Shown piece by piece: positions 55,856-64,000 of a stretch of DNA of 64,000 bases (position 1 is the stretch's first letter; every line of letters starts with the position of its first letter). Origin of the DNA: Fodinibius saliphilus (GTDB taxonomy: Bacteria; Bacteroidota; Rhodothermia; Balneolales; Balneolaceae); NCBI RefSeq assembly GCF_005869845.1, contig NZ_VAWF01000002.1:310001-374000 (forward strand), given 5' to 3'. A program made the position numbers and the translations under genes. The notes under the pieces were generated by a model that was given only the letters and a program-made list of their open reading frames with translations, was not told the DNA's origin and made no database searches.

Positions 55856-56396
55856 AAAAACATACATAGCATTTCTTCGCGGTATCAACGTTGGCGGGCA
55901 TCGACCACTGAAAATGGAAGACCTGCGACAGATGTTTTTGCTGTTGGGATTTAAAAAGGTTGAGACCTATATACAAAGTGGTAATGTGCTCTTCGATGTT
56001 TCAGATTCTCATCAAACCGATCAACTTGGCCATCTCATACAAGAGCAAATTAAAGAATCATTTGGCTATGAGGTACCGGTTATTATTAGATCCTTTTCTA
56101 CACTGAAAAAAATTCGAGCCGATTTTCCTTTTGATATTAAAGAAGACTGGAAAGGATATATCACATTTCTTGCCCAAAAACCTGATGATGAGTCTAAAGA
56201 TCAATTGGAGAGTCAGTCCAATGACGTTGAAACCTTTAAAGTGGTTGGTTCTGAGGTCTATAGCATTATAAATAAAAAAGCGGACCGAAAGCCGCAGTTT
56301 TCAAATCGATTTATGGAGAAACAACTGAGCGTTGCAGGAACCAACAGAAACCTGCGCACCATTAGTAAAGTTTTGAACTTAGTCTCATCTGAATAA
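55848..56396 (+). CDS. DUF1697-family protein
   Basis: A 182-residue DUF1697 protein (TYIAFLRGINVGGHRPLKMEDLRQMF in short landmarks FLRGINVGGHRP and DLRQMF; KVETYIQSGNVLF). The start is a TTG at 55848 that overlaps the transporter stop by a few bases (TTTGGATAA), so translation is probably coupled. The frame opens upstream to 55791 but that is inside the transporter. Biochemical function is not known. Confidence 0.8.
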   Translation: MDKKTYIAFLRGINVGGHRPLKMEDLRQMFLLLGFKKVETYIQSGNVLFDVSDSHQTDQLGHLIQEQIKESFGYEVPVIIRSFSTLKKIRADFPFDIKEDWKGYITFLAQKPDDESKDQLESQSNDVETFKVVGSEVYSIINKKADRKPQFSNRFMEKQLSVAGTNRNLRTISKVLNLVSSE

Positions 56397-56408
56397 CGGT
56401 AGTTTGCT

Positions 56409-57368
56409 ATGAATAGAATTGACCGGCTTACTGCAATTATCATATATCTGCAGGGACGAAAACGTGTAACAGTAGAAGAACTGGCCGAACGATATGATAT
56501 CAGTAATCGTACGGTTTACCGCGATCTGCGTGCTCTGCAAGAAGCCGGAGTGCCTATTGGTTCGGAACAGGGAAGAGGTTATTTTATTGTTAAAGGGTAT
56601 CACCTGCCCCCAGTAATGTTTAATAAACAAGAAGCTGCCGCTTTACTATCTGGAGAACGACTAATGCAAAAGTGGCGTGACACCCAGCTGGGTGAATCCT
56701 ACACCTCTGCCCTGGATAAAATACGTTCGGTATTACGAAACCAAGAGAAAGAATACCTCGATACCCTGGACCAGCGTATCAAAACACTGCCATATCATGA
56801 TAAAAAACCAACCAATACACACCACCGTGTCTTTAGCTTTTTACAAGATGCCCTTGTTAAAAAACAGGTTGTAAGCATTAATTACTACTCTCCCTATAAA
56901 GATCAAAACACGCGTCGCAATGTAGAACCGCTGGGTTTATTACTGCGAAGTAACCATTGGTACTTTGCTGCCTGGTGTCGGCTGCGTAAGGACTACCGTA
57001 TGTTTCGTATTGACCGGATTAAGGAGTTTAAAAAAACCTCAAAAGAAATCCCCGACCCTTCACCCCATACACTAAAAGAGTTTTCGGAACAAAGTCTTCG
57101 AAAACAAGAAGACTTAGATGAAGTTAAAGTATTATTTAATAATAAGATGATACGCTATATGGGCGATCAAAAGTATTATCACGGGTGGACATCAGAAGTA
57201 ACGGTAGAGGAGGGCGTCCTTATGACTTTCCTGATTTCATCAATGGAGTACTTTGCCCGCTGGCTGTTGGTATGGGGCAAAGGTGCTACCATTCAAGAGC
57301 CCAATAGTCTCAAAGAAAAGATCAAAAAATTGAGTAAAGGGCTGTATCAACACCATAATGCTAAATAA
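56409..57368 (+). CDS. WYL-domain transcriptional regulator (YafY-type)
   Basis: A 319-residue regulator: N-terminal winged HTH (VTVEELAERYDISNRTVYRDLRALQ, about 15-50), a helical linker, the WYL domain (about 150-225, with HWYFAAWC as the W-Y-x motif) and a C-terminal winged WCX-type extension. WYL proteins sense nucleotides or DNA ends. It follows DUF1697 after 12 bp on the same strand; whether they form an operon is unclear. Confidence 0.85.
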   Translation: MNRIDRLTAIIIYLQGRKRVTVEELAERYDISNRTVYRDLRALQEAGVPIGSEQGRGYFIVKGYHLPPVMFNKQEAAALLSGERLMQKWRDTQLGESYTSALDKIRSVLRNQEKEYLDTLDQRIKTLPYHDKKPTNTHHRVFSFLQDALVKKQVVSINYYSPYKDQNTRRNVEPLGLLLRSNHWYFAAWCRLRKDYRMFRIDRIKEFKKTSKEIPDPSPHTLKEFSEQSLRKQEDLDEVKVLFNNKMIRYMGDQKYYHGWTSEVTVEEGVLMTFLISSMEYFARWLLVWGKGATIQEPNSLKEKIKKLSKGLYQHHNAK

Positions 57369-57733
57369 ATAAGTTACTACTCCTTCCTGTTACAATTTAT
57401 CTCTTCTTGTTCAGTCCAATAACTGCTGACTAGCATTTGTCACATGCCGACTTGCTGTCTAGTCTTAGTAGTAGAAAATAAAACTGCTAATATAAAACTA
57501 TCACGAAACCATGGGTAATCAACTTCAAACAGTAAAAGGAACCCGATAAAAACCTATTGGAAACGGTGAAACTCAGAGTACTTTTGTAGTTTTAAATTCC
57601 CAAAAATTAACCATTCCAATAATGACGTTTCCCCCTTTAAAAAATATATCGGCATTGACATAGGGTTGTCATAACTGGCTATTATGTTCAAGGCAACAAC
57701 TAATTATTTAAATTAAAATACAATCCTATACCA
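57369..57733. other. Spacer with decayed fragment
   Basis: 365 bp without an intact gene; it contains a short frame interrupted by one stop (see separate entry). No terminator with a T-run and no RNA gene were seen. Confidence 0.4.
57511..57663 (+). pseudogene. Short frame with one internal stop, probable gene fragment
   Basis: From an ATG at 57511 one phase reads MGNQLQTVKGTR, a TAA at 57547, then KPIGNGETQSTFVVLNSQ and more up to a TAG at 57661. TAA could derive from CAA. Too short to identify; it may also be chance. Confidence 0.22.
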
Positions 57734-58231
57734 ATGGAATTGATACCCTTATTTATCCAAGAACTTGAGCAAGAAGTAAAAGTTACCCGCCAGTTTCTGG
57801 AAGCTGTACCTGTTGACAAATTTGACTGGAAACCACATGATAAAAGCATGTCTATGCAACGACTGGCAATCCATATAGCAGAAATACCAGGTTGGATAGA
57901 AACTGCATTAACTACCCGAGTGCTGGACTTTGCAGAAGATGAATATGAACCTACTCCTGTTAAGGATACTAATGGATTGCTGTCCCTTCTCGAAGAATCT
58001 GTAGCAAAAGCAAATAAGGCACTGGAAAACGCAATTGAAGAAGACCTCTTACCAACATGGACCATGTGCAACGGTGACCAAGTACTCATAGAACTGCCCA
58101 AGCATGGCGTTATCCGACACTCTTTTAACCAGATAATTCACCACAGGGCCCAACTGGGTGTTTATTTCCGATTGCTGGATATTCCAGTTCCAAACAGTTA
58201 TGGTCCCACAGCGAATAATCAAGAATTTTAA
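57734..58231 (+). CDS. DinB-superfamily protein
   Basis: A 165-residue four-helix protein of the DinB superfamily, of the YfiT/DUF664 type: N-terminal TRQFLEAVPVDKFDWKPHDKSMSMQRLAIHIAE (landmarks DWKPHDKSMS and RLAIHIAE) and the C-terminal NQIIHHRAQLGVYFRLLDIPVP. Three His positions (IHIA, IHHRAQ) are typical of the metal site. It is the second DinB protein in the window, on the other strand from the first. Function unknown, possibly thiol-transferase-like detoxification. Confidence 0.85.
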   Translation: MELIPLFIQELEQEVKVTRQFLEAVPVDKFDWKPHDKSMSMQRLAIHIAEIPGWIETALTTRVLDFAEDEYEPTPVKDTNGLLSLLEESVAKANKALENAIEEDLLPTWTMCNGDQVLIELPKHGVIRHSFNQIIHHRAQLGVYFRLLDIPVPNSYGPTANNQEF

Positions 58232-58677
58232 TATTCTTTCTTGCAAGACTCTTCACTTTTCGTTCTCACAACTGGTTCAAGTCTGTGGTTTGGACCAGTT
58301 TTCTATCAACCATCCTCAAAACGGTACTCTTAATACTTCAGTATCAGAAAATAGTAATTCCCGTCACCTATCATCACGGAAATTAAACGGGCATGCTTGG
58401 TCAGCAGAGACACCCCGCCATGCAAACTAACTTTGTTTTTTATCTCTATGAGATTGCTTAAACTTTACTTTAGTACCGCAATTCTTCATACTATAAAACT
58501 ATCAAAAGCTTTGGAGGGCCATTTTTTCTAAACCTGAAGTTTCCTAAATACACCTGCGTCATAGATTATTTAAACTAACAACCTTGTTATCCTGATCTTG
58601 TTTCAGGGCTTGAACATGGCATCGATGGTTGTTGTCTATTTCAAATTGAACGCCTGAACTGATAAGTTGATTTCCTT
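58232..58677. other. Spacer without a recognisable gene
   Basis: 446 bp with no convincing ORF. A frame overlapping the end of the DinB gene is compositionally poor and is not called. It contains one short dispersed-type repeat near 58.6 kb. Confidence 0.4.
58584..58609. repeat. Short palindromic TCCTGA-N-TCAGG element
   Basis: CCTGA (58591-58595) and TCAGG (58603-58607) surround TCTTGTT. This wording, often CATCCTGAACTTGTTTCAGG, is a very common dispersed repeat core in many bacterial genomes. A single copy is in the window, so nothing is inferred beyond that. Confidence 0.35.
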
Positions 58678-59298
58678 ATGTACACGCCCAAACACTACAA
58701 CCAAGACGACTGGGATGAACTCCAGCAATTTATTAAAACGTATAGCTTTGCAACCTTAGTAAGTATAGGCGATGTGTATCCCGTTGCTTCTCATATCCCT
58801 ATTGAACTGGAAACTAATTTAGATGGTGATACCGTACTTTGGGGACATTTGGCGCGGGGCAACCGACAATGGAAAACATTTGAAAAGCATCATGATGTAT
58901 TAGCAATATTTAAAGATCATGACAGCTATATCTCCTCCTCGTGGTATCAAGAACCGGAAGTGCCTACCTGGAATTACCGGGCTGTACATATTTATGGCGA
59001 ATTAACGGAACTCACTGAGGATACCTTACGAGAATCGCTACGACGATTAATAGATAAATATGAACAAAACTCAGAATGTCCAGTTTCTATGGAATCATTG
59101 CCGGACAAGGTAGTGGAACCGCAGCTAAAAGGAATCTTTGGGTTTGAAATATCGATCGATATGATTGAGGCTTCATACAAGTTGAGTCAAAATAAAAGTG
59201 AAGAAGATCATAATAACATCATTAAAAAATTAATGGAAAGGGGGGACCACCAGAGTCGGGGAGTGGCAAAAGCTATGAAAAGGTCACAAAATGATTAA
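58678..59298 (+). CDS. FMN-binding PaiB-family protein
   Basis: A 206-residue PaiB-like protein of the FMN-binding split-barrel fold: TPKHYNQDDWDELQQFIKTYSFATLVSI landmarks (DELQQFIKTYSFATL), SHIPIELE, GHLARGNRQWKTF, SSSWYQEPEVPTWNYRAVHIYGE (seen as YQEPEVPTWNY). Named after a B. subtilis transcriptional regulator; many relatives are probably FMN-dependent oxidoreductases. It precedes the HTH-MGMT gene by 61 bp on the same strand. Confidence 0.85.
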   Translation: MYTPKHYNQDDWDELQQFIKTYSFATLVSIGDVYPVASHIPIELETNLDGDTVLWGHLARGNRQWKTFEKHHDVLAIFKDHDSYISSSWYQEPEVPTWNYRAVHIYGELTELTEDTLRESLRRLIDKYEQNSECPVSMESLPDKVVEPQLKGIFGFEISIDMIEASYKLSQNKSEEDHNNIIKKLMERGDHQSRGVAKAMKRSQND

Positions 59299-59359
59299 TC
59301 TGAGTAAAAGCGCAAGAATCGGATTTTAACTTTGCATAATCTGCTTAATTTGATGTGAA

Positions 59360-60208
59360 ATGGCAACAAGGTTTACAACAATGATCAATTATGAACGTGT
59401 GGGTAAGGCCATCAAATATATTAACGAACATGCCAACGAGCAGCCGAACCTGGATGATATAGCCGAAGCCATAAACCTAAGTCCCTATCACTTTCACAGA
59501 ATGTTTAAAAAATGGGCTGGGATAACGCCAAAAAAATTCCTACAGTATATCAGTATAAATCATGCCAAAGAAATACTGCAAAATGATAAGACGATTGCAG
59601 AAGCTACTTTTCAGACCGGACTTTCAAGCAGCAGCCGCCTACACGACCTATTCGTAAAAATTGAAGGGATGACACCCGGTGAGTATAAAGAGGAGGGAAA
59701 GGCACTTAATATTCATTATCAGTTCGGAGAAAGCTTATTTGGTCCCACTTTAATAGCCTCCACCGGTAAAGGCATTTGCCATCTCAGTTTTGTTGATGAT
59801 GAGGACCGTGCCTTAAAACAACTTGCAATGCGTTGGGCCAATGCACGCATCGGGGAGGCAAAGGATGAACACATTGAAAATTTGCAGCACGGATTAACGA
59901 GTCACCAAGGAAACCTCAACAAAGTAAAAGCTCATATCCGGGGCACTGATTTTCAACTGAAGGTCTGGGAGGCCCTCCTAAAAATCCCGGTGGGACAATT
60001 GGCCTCTTACTCTGATGTTGCCCGTGCCATCAATAAACCAAAAGCCTCACGCGCCGTTGGTACGGCCCTTGCTAACAACCCCGTGGCCTACCTAATACCC
60101 TGTCACCGGGTCATTCGCAAAGTTGGCAAGATAGGGCAATACCGATGGGGGAGTACCCGCAAGCAGGCCATTATCGGCTGGGAGTTGGCAGCAAGCCAAC
60201 GCTCATAG
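59360..60208 (+). CDS. AraC-type HTH fused to O6-methylguanine-DNA methyltransferase
   Basis: A 282-residue fusion: an AraC-type double HTH (about 10-108; LSPYHFHRMFKKWAGITPKKFLQYI) followed by a methyltransferase N-terminal ribonuclease-like region and the MGMT domain with the acceptor C248 in LIPCHRVI. This is Ada without the N-terminal Zn-binding methyl-phosphotriester domain (no CxxC sites), so it can repair O6-methylguanine but should lack phosphotriester sensing. The HTH may respond to other signals. Confidence 0.88.
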   Translation: MATRFTTMINYERVGKAIKYINEHANEQPNLDDIAEAINLSPYHFHRMFKKWAGITPKKFLQYISINHAKEILQNDKTIAEATFQTGLSSSSRLHDLFVKIEGMTPGEYKEEGKALNIHYQFGESLFGPTLIASTGKGICHLSFVDDEDRALKQLAMRWANARIGEAKDEHIENLQHGLTSHQGNLNKVKAHIRGTDFQLKVWEALLKIPVGQLASYSDVARAINKPKASRAVGTALANNPVAYLIPCHRVIRKVGKIGQYRWGSTRKQAIIGWELAASQRS

Positions 60209-60248
60209 TCCTATGCCAGGAGACCGTACATATATATCTAACCAGACA

Positions 60249-61787
60249 TTATGCCAGCTCATCGGAAACCAACTTATACTTAGGATCTTCCCAGTAGTTA
60301 ACATCAATAATGGCCGAAGCATTGTCGAGCATGTCTCGGCAGTCTGAGCTAAGGTGCTTTAAGTGCACTTTCTTACCCACCTTGGCATAGCGTTCTGTTA
60401 CTTTATTAAGTGCTTCAATAGCTGAGTGATCCACAACCCGAGACTCTTCGAAATCGATAATCACTTCATCGGGATCATCCTCAATTTTAAACTTCTCCTG
60501 AAAGAGTCCTACCGATCCGAAAAATAATGGACCGTAAATTTCATAGTGCTTTATCCCGTCATCATCAATTCGTTTACGTGCCCGAATACGAAGAGCATTT
60601 TCCCAAGCAAACTTAAGAGCCGAAATCACGACTCCAATTAATACAGCAACAGCTAGGTTATGAAAGAAAATCGTAACCAGGGCCACAGTAATCATCACTA
60701 TAAAATCAGTATGAGGCACATTCTTAAACATTCGTAGGCTGGCCCACTCAAATGTTCCGATGGCTACCATAAACATAAGGCCTACCAGCGCTGCCATGGG
60801 TACCTGCTCGATCAAAGAAGATCCCATTAACACAAATAATAATAATGCCACTGCTGCTACTACACCTGAAATACGGTTACGCCCACCGGAGCTCACATTA
60901 ATAATACTCTGACCAATCATTGCACAACCGCCCATACCTCCAAAGAAGCCACAAACAGTGTTAGCAATGCCTTGAGCTACACTTTCTTTATTACCACGTC
61001 CCCGGGTTTCCGTCATCTCATCAACCACAGCTAGGGTTAACAAACTCTCAATAAGTCCCACCAGTGCCATAATTAACGAATAGGGAAAAACGATCATCAA
61101 CGTTTCCAGGTTAAAGGGAATATCTGGGATATGGAAAGAAGGGAGACCACCTGAAATTGAAGCAATATCACCTACCGTTTTAGTAGGTATATCTAATGAA
61201 ATAATAATACCGGAAACAACGAGGATTGCAGCTAAAGATGCCGGTACTGCCTTTGTTAATTTGGGCAGAAAGTGAATAATAGCCATTGTCAGTAACACAA
61301 ATCCTAACATGATTATCAACGGCATACCGGTAATCCAATGCATCACACCACCAGCAGCCTCATACTGGAACTGCTTAAACTGCGCCATAAATATGACGGC
61401 AGCCAATCCATTTACAAAACCATACATTACTGCATGCGGTACCAGTCGAATAAATTTCCCCAGTCGTAATACCCCAATTAAAATTTGAATAGCTCCCATG
61501 AGTACTACTGCTGCAAACAAGTACTCAATACCATGACGCGCTACTAAACTTACCACTACTACGGCAATAGCACCGGTAGCTCCTGATATCATACCGGGCC
61601 GTCCACCTAAAACAGCTGTAATCAATCCAATTATAAATGCTGAGTATAACCCCACAAGCGGACTTACTTCAGCCATCAATGAGAACGCAACTGCTTCGGG
61701 TACCAGCGCCAGAGAAACAGTTAAGCCTGAAAGTACTTCATTCTTAAGGTTAAACTCTTTGTTTTTAAGTTGATCAATAAATACCAT
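60249..61787 (-). CDS. SulP-family anion transporter with STAS domain
   Basis: A 512-residue transporter: about 12-14 helices (residues 15-390) with SulP signatures such as GLTVSLALVPEAVAFSLMAEVSPLVGLY (landmark VPEAVAFSLMA) and GMISGATGAIAVVV, then a STAS domain (about 400-500, with VIIDFEESRVVDHSAIEALN). It probably takes up sulfate or bicarbonate. It is followed on the left by the HTH-MGMT gene, converging 40 bp away. Standing alone; no carbonic anhydrase gene is adjacent. Confidence 0.9.
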   Translation of the reverse strand: MVFIDQLKNKEFNLKNEVLSGLTVSLALVPEAVAFSLMAEVSPLVGLYSAFIIGLITAVLGGRPGMISGATGAIAVVVVSLVARHGIEYLFAAVVLMGAIQILIGVLRLGKFIRLVPHAVMYGFVNGLAAVIFMAQFKQFQYEAAGGVMHWITGMPLIIMLGFVLLTMAIIHFLPKLTKAVPASLAAILVVSGIIISLDIPTKTVGDIASISGGLPSFHIPDIPFNLETLMIVFPYSLIMALVGLIESLLTLAVVDEMTETRGRGNKESVAQGIANTVCGFFGGMGGCAMIGQSIINVSSGGRNRISGVVAAVALLLFVLMGSSLIEQVPMAALVGLMFMVAIGTFEWASLRMFKNVPHTDFIVMITVALVTIFFHNLAVAVLIGVVISALKFAWENALRIRARKRIDDDGIKHYEIYGPLFFGSVGLFQEKFKIEDDPDEVIIDFEESRVVDHSAIEALNKVTERYAKVGKKVHLKHLSSDCRDMLDNASAIIDVNYWEDPKYKLVSDELA

Positions 61788-62348
61788 GTGCTGTACTAAA
61801 AGAAATAAAAATTAAAAATTACCTATTCTGATGTAGATCCTCCGCTCTTATAGAAAGGACTAGTTTTAACGAATTTTTTATCGCTAAGGGGTTAAAAAAG
61901 AGGTGGGATAAGAGGCGAGCAAAGATATGGATTATTCTAAGCAAAGACTACTTAGAATTACATTAAATTTCTCTCTTGGTTTCTTATATACAATATTTTG
62001 CATATATGCCGCAAAATATTTCAGCATGGAATGTACAATGTTAAAAAATCACTTTTTGCACTAAGCAAACAGAAACAGCCACTCAACCCCAAGAGTACCA
62101 TATATTCATTCTTCTGCAATGCTATTGTTAGTATACTCTGCGATGCAAACTCCCAAGCTGAATTACTTTACGGAAATCCTTTTTTATTACATTTTAATTT
62201 TAATAAAAAAACTTGTTCCCGTATTACCAATAGAAAAACTGATAAAATAGCTTCAAAACTGCATCAAAAGGGAAAAATAGATCAAAAATAACCTATTCCA
62301 CATGAATAAAATTCAATAGTTGCTTAGTACACGGTGATCACCTAATCA
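61788..62348. other. Gene-free spacer with a hairpin
   Basis: 561 bp with no convincing gene. A plus-strand frame of 97 codons (61998-62291) has low-complexity, Lys/Asn/Ser-rich content without family features and is not called. The only clear structure is the hairpin at 61992-62020. Confidence 0.45.
61992..62020. promoter_or_regulatory. Perfect 10-bp inverted repeat upstream of the SulP gene
   Basis: AATATTTTGC (61992-62001) and GCAAAATATT (62011-62020) with a 9-base loop. It lies 205 bp before the SulP start. No T-run follows. It may be an operator or a transcript end. Confidence 0.4.
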
Positions 62349-63245
62349 TCAAAACAGTTTGCCCTGATCTCCATTACCATTAACATCTGGCAGATCCAGC
62401 TCTGTATTCAGTTCCTTATTGAGTTCATTAATAAAATGGGCTGCTAACTCTGGCGATTTCTTCTCTTTATTCTGATGCACAAAGAAGTAAATATTTTCCA
62501 GACCCTGTTCATACCAGATTTTGAGACGCTCTACCCACTCATCCAAACGAGGCACATCGGTAGGATGGTTTGCACCTACATACCGGATAAAAGCTTCGTT
62601 ACTGGTAAGTCGCATGTGCAGCAAGTCGCGACGCCCAGCGGTATCGGTGATTACATTAGCTACATTGTTTTCCTCAAAAAGGGCATATAATTCATCAGCT
62701 ATACTTTTATCATCAAACCAATCGGGGTGCCGAAACTCTACGGCCAACGGTATTCCCTCCGGCCAGTACTCCACAAAGTTTTGTACGCGATCAAAGAATT
62801 TTGGCTTAAAATTACCGCGTAACTGCAAGAAAACAGTTCCCAGCTTCTTCTTAAAATGCACAATGCTATCAATAAAATCATCCGTGCGCTTTTCAATGCC
62901 ATTGAGCCACTTAAGATGACTGATATAACGATTTACCTTAGGAAAGAATTTGAAATTGCCCGGTACCCTGTCATGCCATTTCTTAACCTGATCTTCATCA
63001 AAGATGTTATAAAAAGTGGCGTTAAGCTCTACACAATTAAACTGCCTGCTGTAATAGGTCAGCTCATCACTGGTTCCTTTGGGATAAAAGCCCTTTAAAT
63101 CTTTCCGATTCCACTTGGCACATCCCACATAAATATCAGGATCTGCTGAATTGCCGTTTTCATTGAGAACGATCTTTGTTTCAGGATGATCTTTTGGGAG
63201 TGCAAAATCAATTTGTCCCGGGTCGTCAACGGTACCAAATTTCAT
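62349..63245 (-). CDS. DUF72 (YecE-like) protein
   Basis: A 298-residue DUF72 TIM-barrel protein: YVGCAKWNRKDLKGFYPKG near the N-terminus, FPKVNRYISHLKWL, FLQLRGNFKPKF, AVEFRHPDWFDD, DTAGRRDLLHMRLT and YIRYVGAN-like AFIRYVGANH in order. Family function is not firmly known. It starts at an ATG at 63245. Single transcription unit between the SulP gene and a small membrane protein gene. Confidence 0.9.
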   Translation of the reverse strand: MKFGTVDDPGQIDFALPKDHPETKIVLNENGNSADPDIYVGCAKWNRKDLKGFYPKGTSDELTYYSRQFNCVELNATFYNIFDEDQVKKWHDRVPGNFKFFPKVNRYISHLKWLNGIEKRTDDFIDSIVHFKKKLGTVFLQLRGNFKPKFFDRVQNFVEYWPEGIPLAVEFRHPDWFDDKSIADELYALFEENNVANVITDTAGRRDLLHMRLTSNEAFIRYVGANHPTDVPRLDEWVERLKIWYEQGLENIYFFVHQNKEKKSPELAAHFINELNKELNTELDLPDVNGNGDQGKLF

Positions 63246-63463
63246 GATAATATGTTTTTAATTTCACAATTTCCTGTAAATGCAGTTCGTAAGAACCGGT
63301 TCGATGATCGTTTATTAAAGCACTGGAAATTACTGGACTTATCTGCTTCCATAACCATTGCTCATTGATGGTTTTGCCTCACTTGACTATCCATTCCTAT
63401 TTATGTAACAAGCCTATGATAAAAAACCACTCTGAGCCATTTGTAGTACTTTTGACAAAAAGT

Positions 63464-63895
63464 CTAAGTGGTTAATTTTGGATGTTGGTAGGTAGCAGCA
63501 ATGCCCAGTATTCCTGCTATAAACAGAATCCCCGGTGCTAAAAAAGGATAAGATCCAGTCATCGCCGGCCAGATAGCCTCCGTCCAAGTCATTGATGGAT
63601 TAATTTCCAAGGTAAACATAAAGTTTCCTGAAAAATGATAGTACATACCCAAGAAAGACACCAGGCATATACCTCCCATGACCCATCGCAGGGTCTTAAG
63701 TGAATTTTCAGATGCACTCTTCCATACCCATCCGACTATCACTAAACCAACAAAAGATGCCAGAAAGGGAGTCCATTGCTTGCTTTCTTCAGTATGACCA
63801 AGCAAGATAAGCTCAAAAGCTGTCCCTATAAAAATAGCAGCGACTATAAGCAGTAAAAACTGCCGTAGTCGCTGTAATGTATATTCTGCTGACAT
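63464..63895 (-). CDS. Small four-helix membrane protein
   Basis: A 143-residue protein with four predicted membrane helices (FLLLIVAAIFIGTAFELIL; WTPFLASFVGLVIVGWVW; WVMGGICLVSFLGMYYHF; SYPFLAPGILFIAGILGIAA) and short loops. I recognise no family. The ATG at 63895 follows immediately after the stop codon of the gene to the right (TAGATG), so the two are translationally coupled and functionally linked. Confidence 0.75.
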   Translation of the reverse strand: MSAEYTLQRLRQFLLLIVAAIFIGTAFELILLGHTEESKQWTPFLASFVGLVIVGWVWKSASENSLKTLRWVMGGICLVSFLGMYYHFSGNFMFTLEINPSMTWTEAIWPAMTGSYPFLAPGILFIAGILGIAATYQHPKLTT

Positions 63896-64000
63896 CTATT
63901 CTTCAGCTTTTACATACTTTTTCGCTGTCTTCATTTGCTCTTCATTGAGATGTGAAGAGAGAGCCTCAAAAAATGCTTCATTTGTTTCAAACGAACGTCC
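63896..64000 (-). CDS. C-terminal end of an unidentified protein, cut by window edge
   Basis: The last 34 codons of a minus-strand gene plus TAG at 63896. The visible end is hydrophilic and helical (ALSSHLNEEQMKTAKKYVKAEE). Too short to identify. It overlaps no other gene and immediately precedes the membrane protein start, suggesting an operon of at least two genes. Confidence 0.6.
   Translation of the reverse strand, partial: GRSFETNEAFFEALSSHLNEEQMKTAKKYVKAEE

Noticed and set aside
58158-58430. 90-codon plus-strand frame overlapping the end of the DinB gene
   Set aside because: Starts in another frame inside a well-supported gene and has poor protein-like composition; probably a chance frame.
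61998-62291. 97-codon plus-strand frame with MHICRKIFQHGMYNVKK start
   Set aside because: Lys/Asn/Ser-rich, AT-driven composition, no family features, in a spacer with other decayed-looking DNA; not called as a gene.

Overview
The window looks like chromosomal DNA of a member of the Balneolota/Bacteroidota side of the tree (Balneolaceae-like). This is an inference from content, not a database match: moderate-to-low GC, frequent TTG starts with weak Shine-Dalgarno sequences, a PF14905-type outer-membrane barrel protein behind a two-component system, a DUF5916 barrel protein, secreted S9, M14 and M28 peptidases, paired secreted TPR-CHAT proteins, and an ECF sigma factor followed by a membrane-anchored TPR partner. 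I saw no rRNA, tRNA, CRISPR array, insertion sequence or prophage.

Layout. 0-7 kb: 5' part of a secreted S9 peptidase; a FetAB-type ABC exporter; an OmpR-type regulator and kinase followed by the outer-membrane protein they may control. 7-10.2 kb: a leftward arsenic operon arsR-arsM-metallophosphoesterase-acr3. 10.2-16.8 kb: a small hypothetical gene, a dihaem cytochrome c, a rhodanese pseudogene, a PLP decarboxylase, a cyclase-TolB-TPR protein and a TetR regulator. 17-23 kb: NfeD protease plus slipin, a YdjM-like protein, a DUF5916 barrel and a broken PhoX phosphatase gene. 23.7-31.5 kb: DoxX, a porin-like barrel, a stand-alone receiver, two YceI proteins, and an NtrC-type activator with its PAS kinase. 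31.5-34.5 kb: a DinB protein, a triplicated hairpin repeat, an excisionase-like HTH protein, a small acidic protein and a Nudix hydrolase. 34.6-42.7 kb: pgsA, ftsY and two TPR-CHAT protease-like proteins flanking a 31-codon ORF. 43-54.3 kb: M28 peptidase, scpA, ECF sigma factor and partner, ruvB, metK, an AsmA-like protein, an M14 peptidase and a baeRF-like protein. 54.5-64 kb: an Nramp-like transporter lacking usual metal ligands, DUF1697, WYL regulator, DinB, PaiB, an HTH-MGMT fusion, SulP, DUF72 and a small membrane protein.

Regulatory circuits readable in the DNA are the most interesting part. (1) Two promoters, that of the OmpR-type regulator and that of the outer-membrane protein behind it, carry the same 11-bp-phased CTTCA direct repeat. 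(2) The porin and first YceI promoters each carry two TTGCA-N4-TGCAA palindromes about 110-130 bp upstream of a -24/-12 (sigma-54-like) element, and the window encodes one sigma-54 activator with a Fis-type HTH next door; together they suggest a small local sigma-54 regulon. (3) Three copies of a repeat of about 150-180 bp, each with a bidirectional terminator-like hairpin, lie in a 1.1-kb gene-free stretch; base changes keep pairing mainly on the minus strand, which suggests a tandem small-RNA family. (4) A 31-codon acidic ORF with a strong ribosome binding site and its own terminator sits antisense between two secreted TPR-CHAT proteins.

Several spacers hold decaying genes (rhodanese, PhoX, and at least one unidentified small protein with three in-frame stops), so gene loss is active in this stretch.
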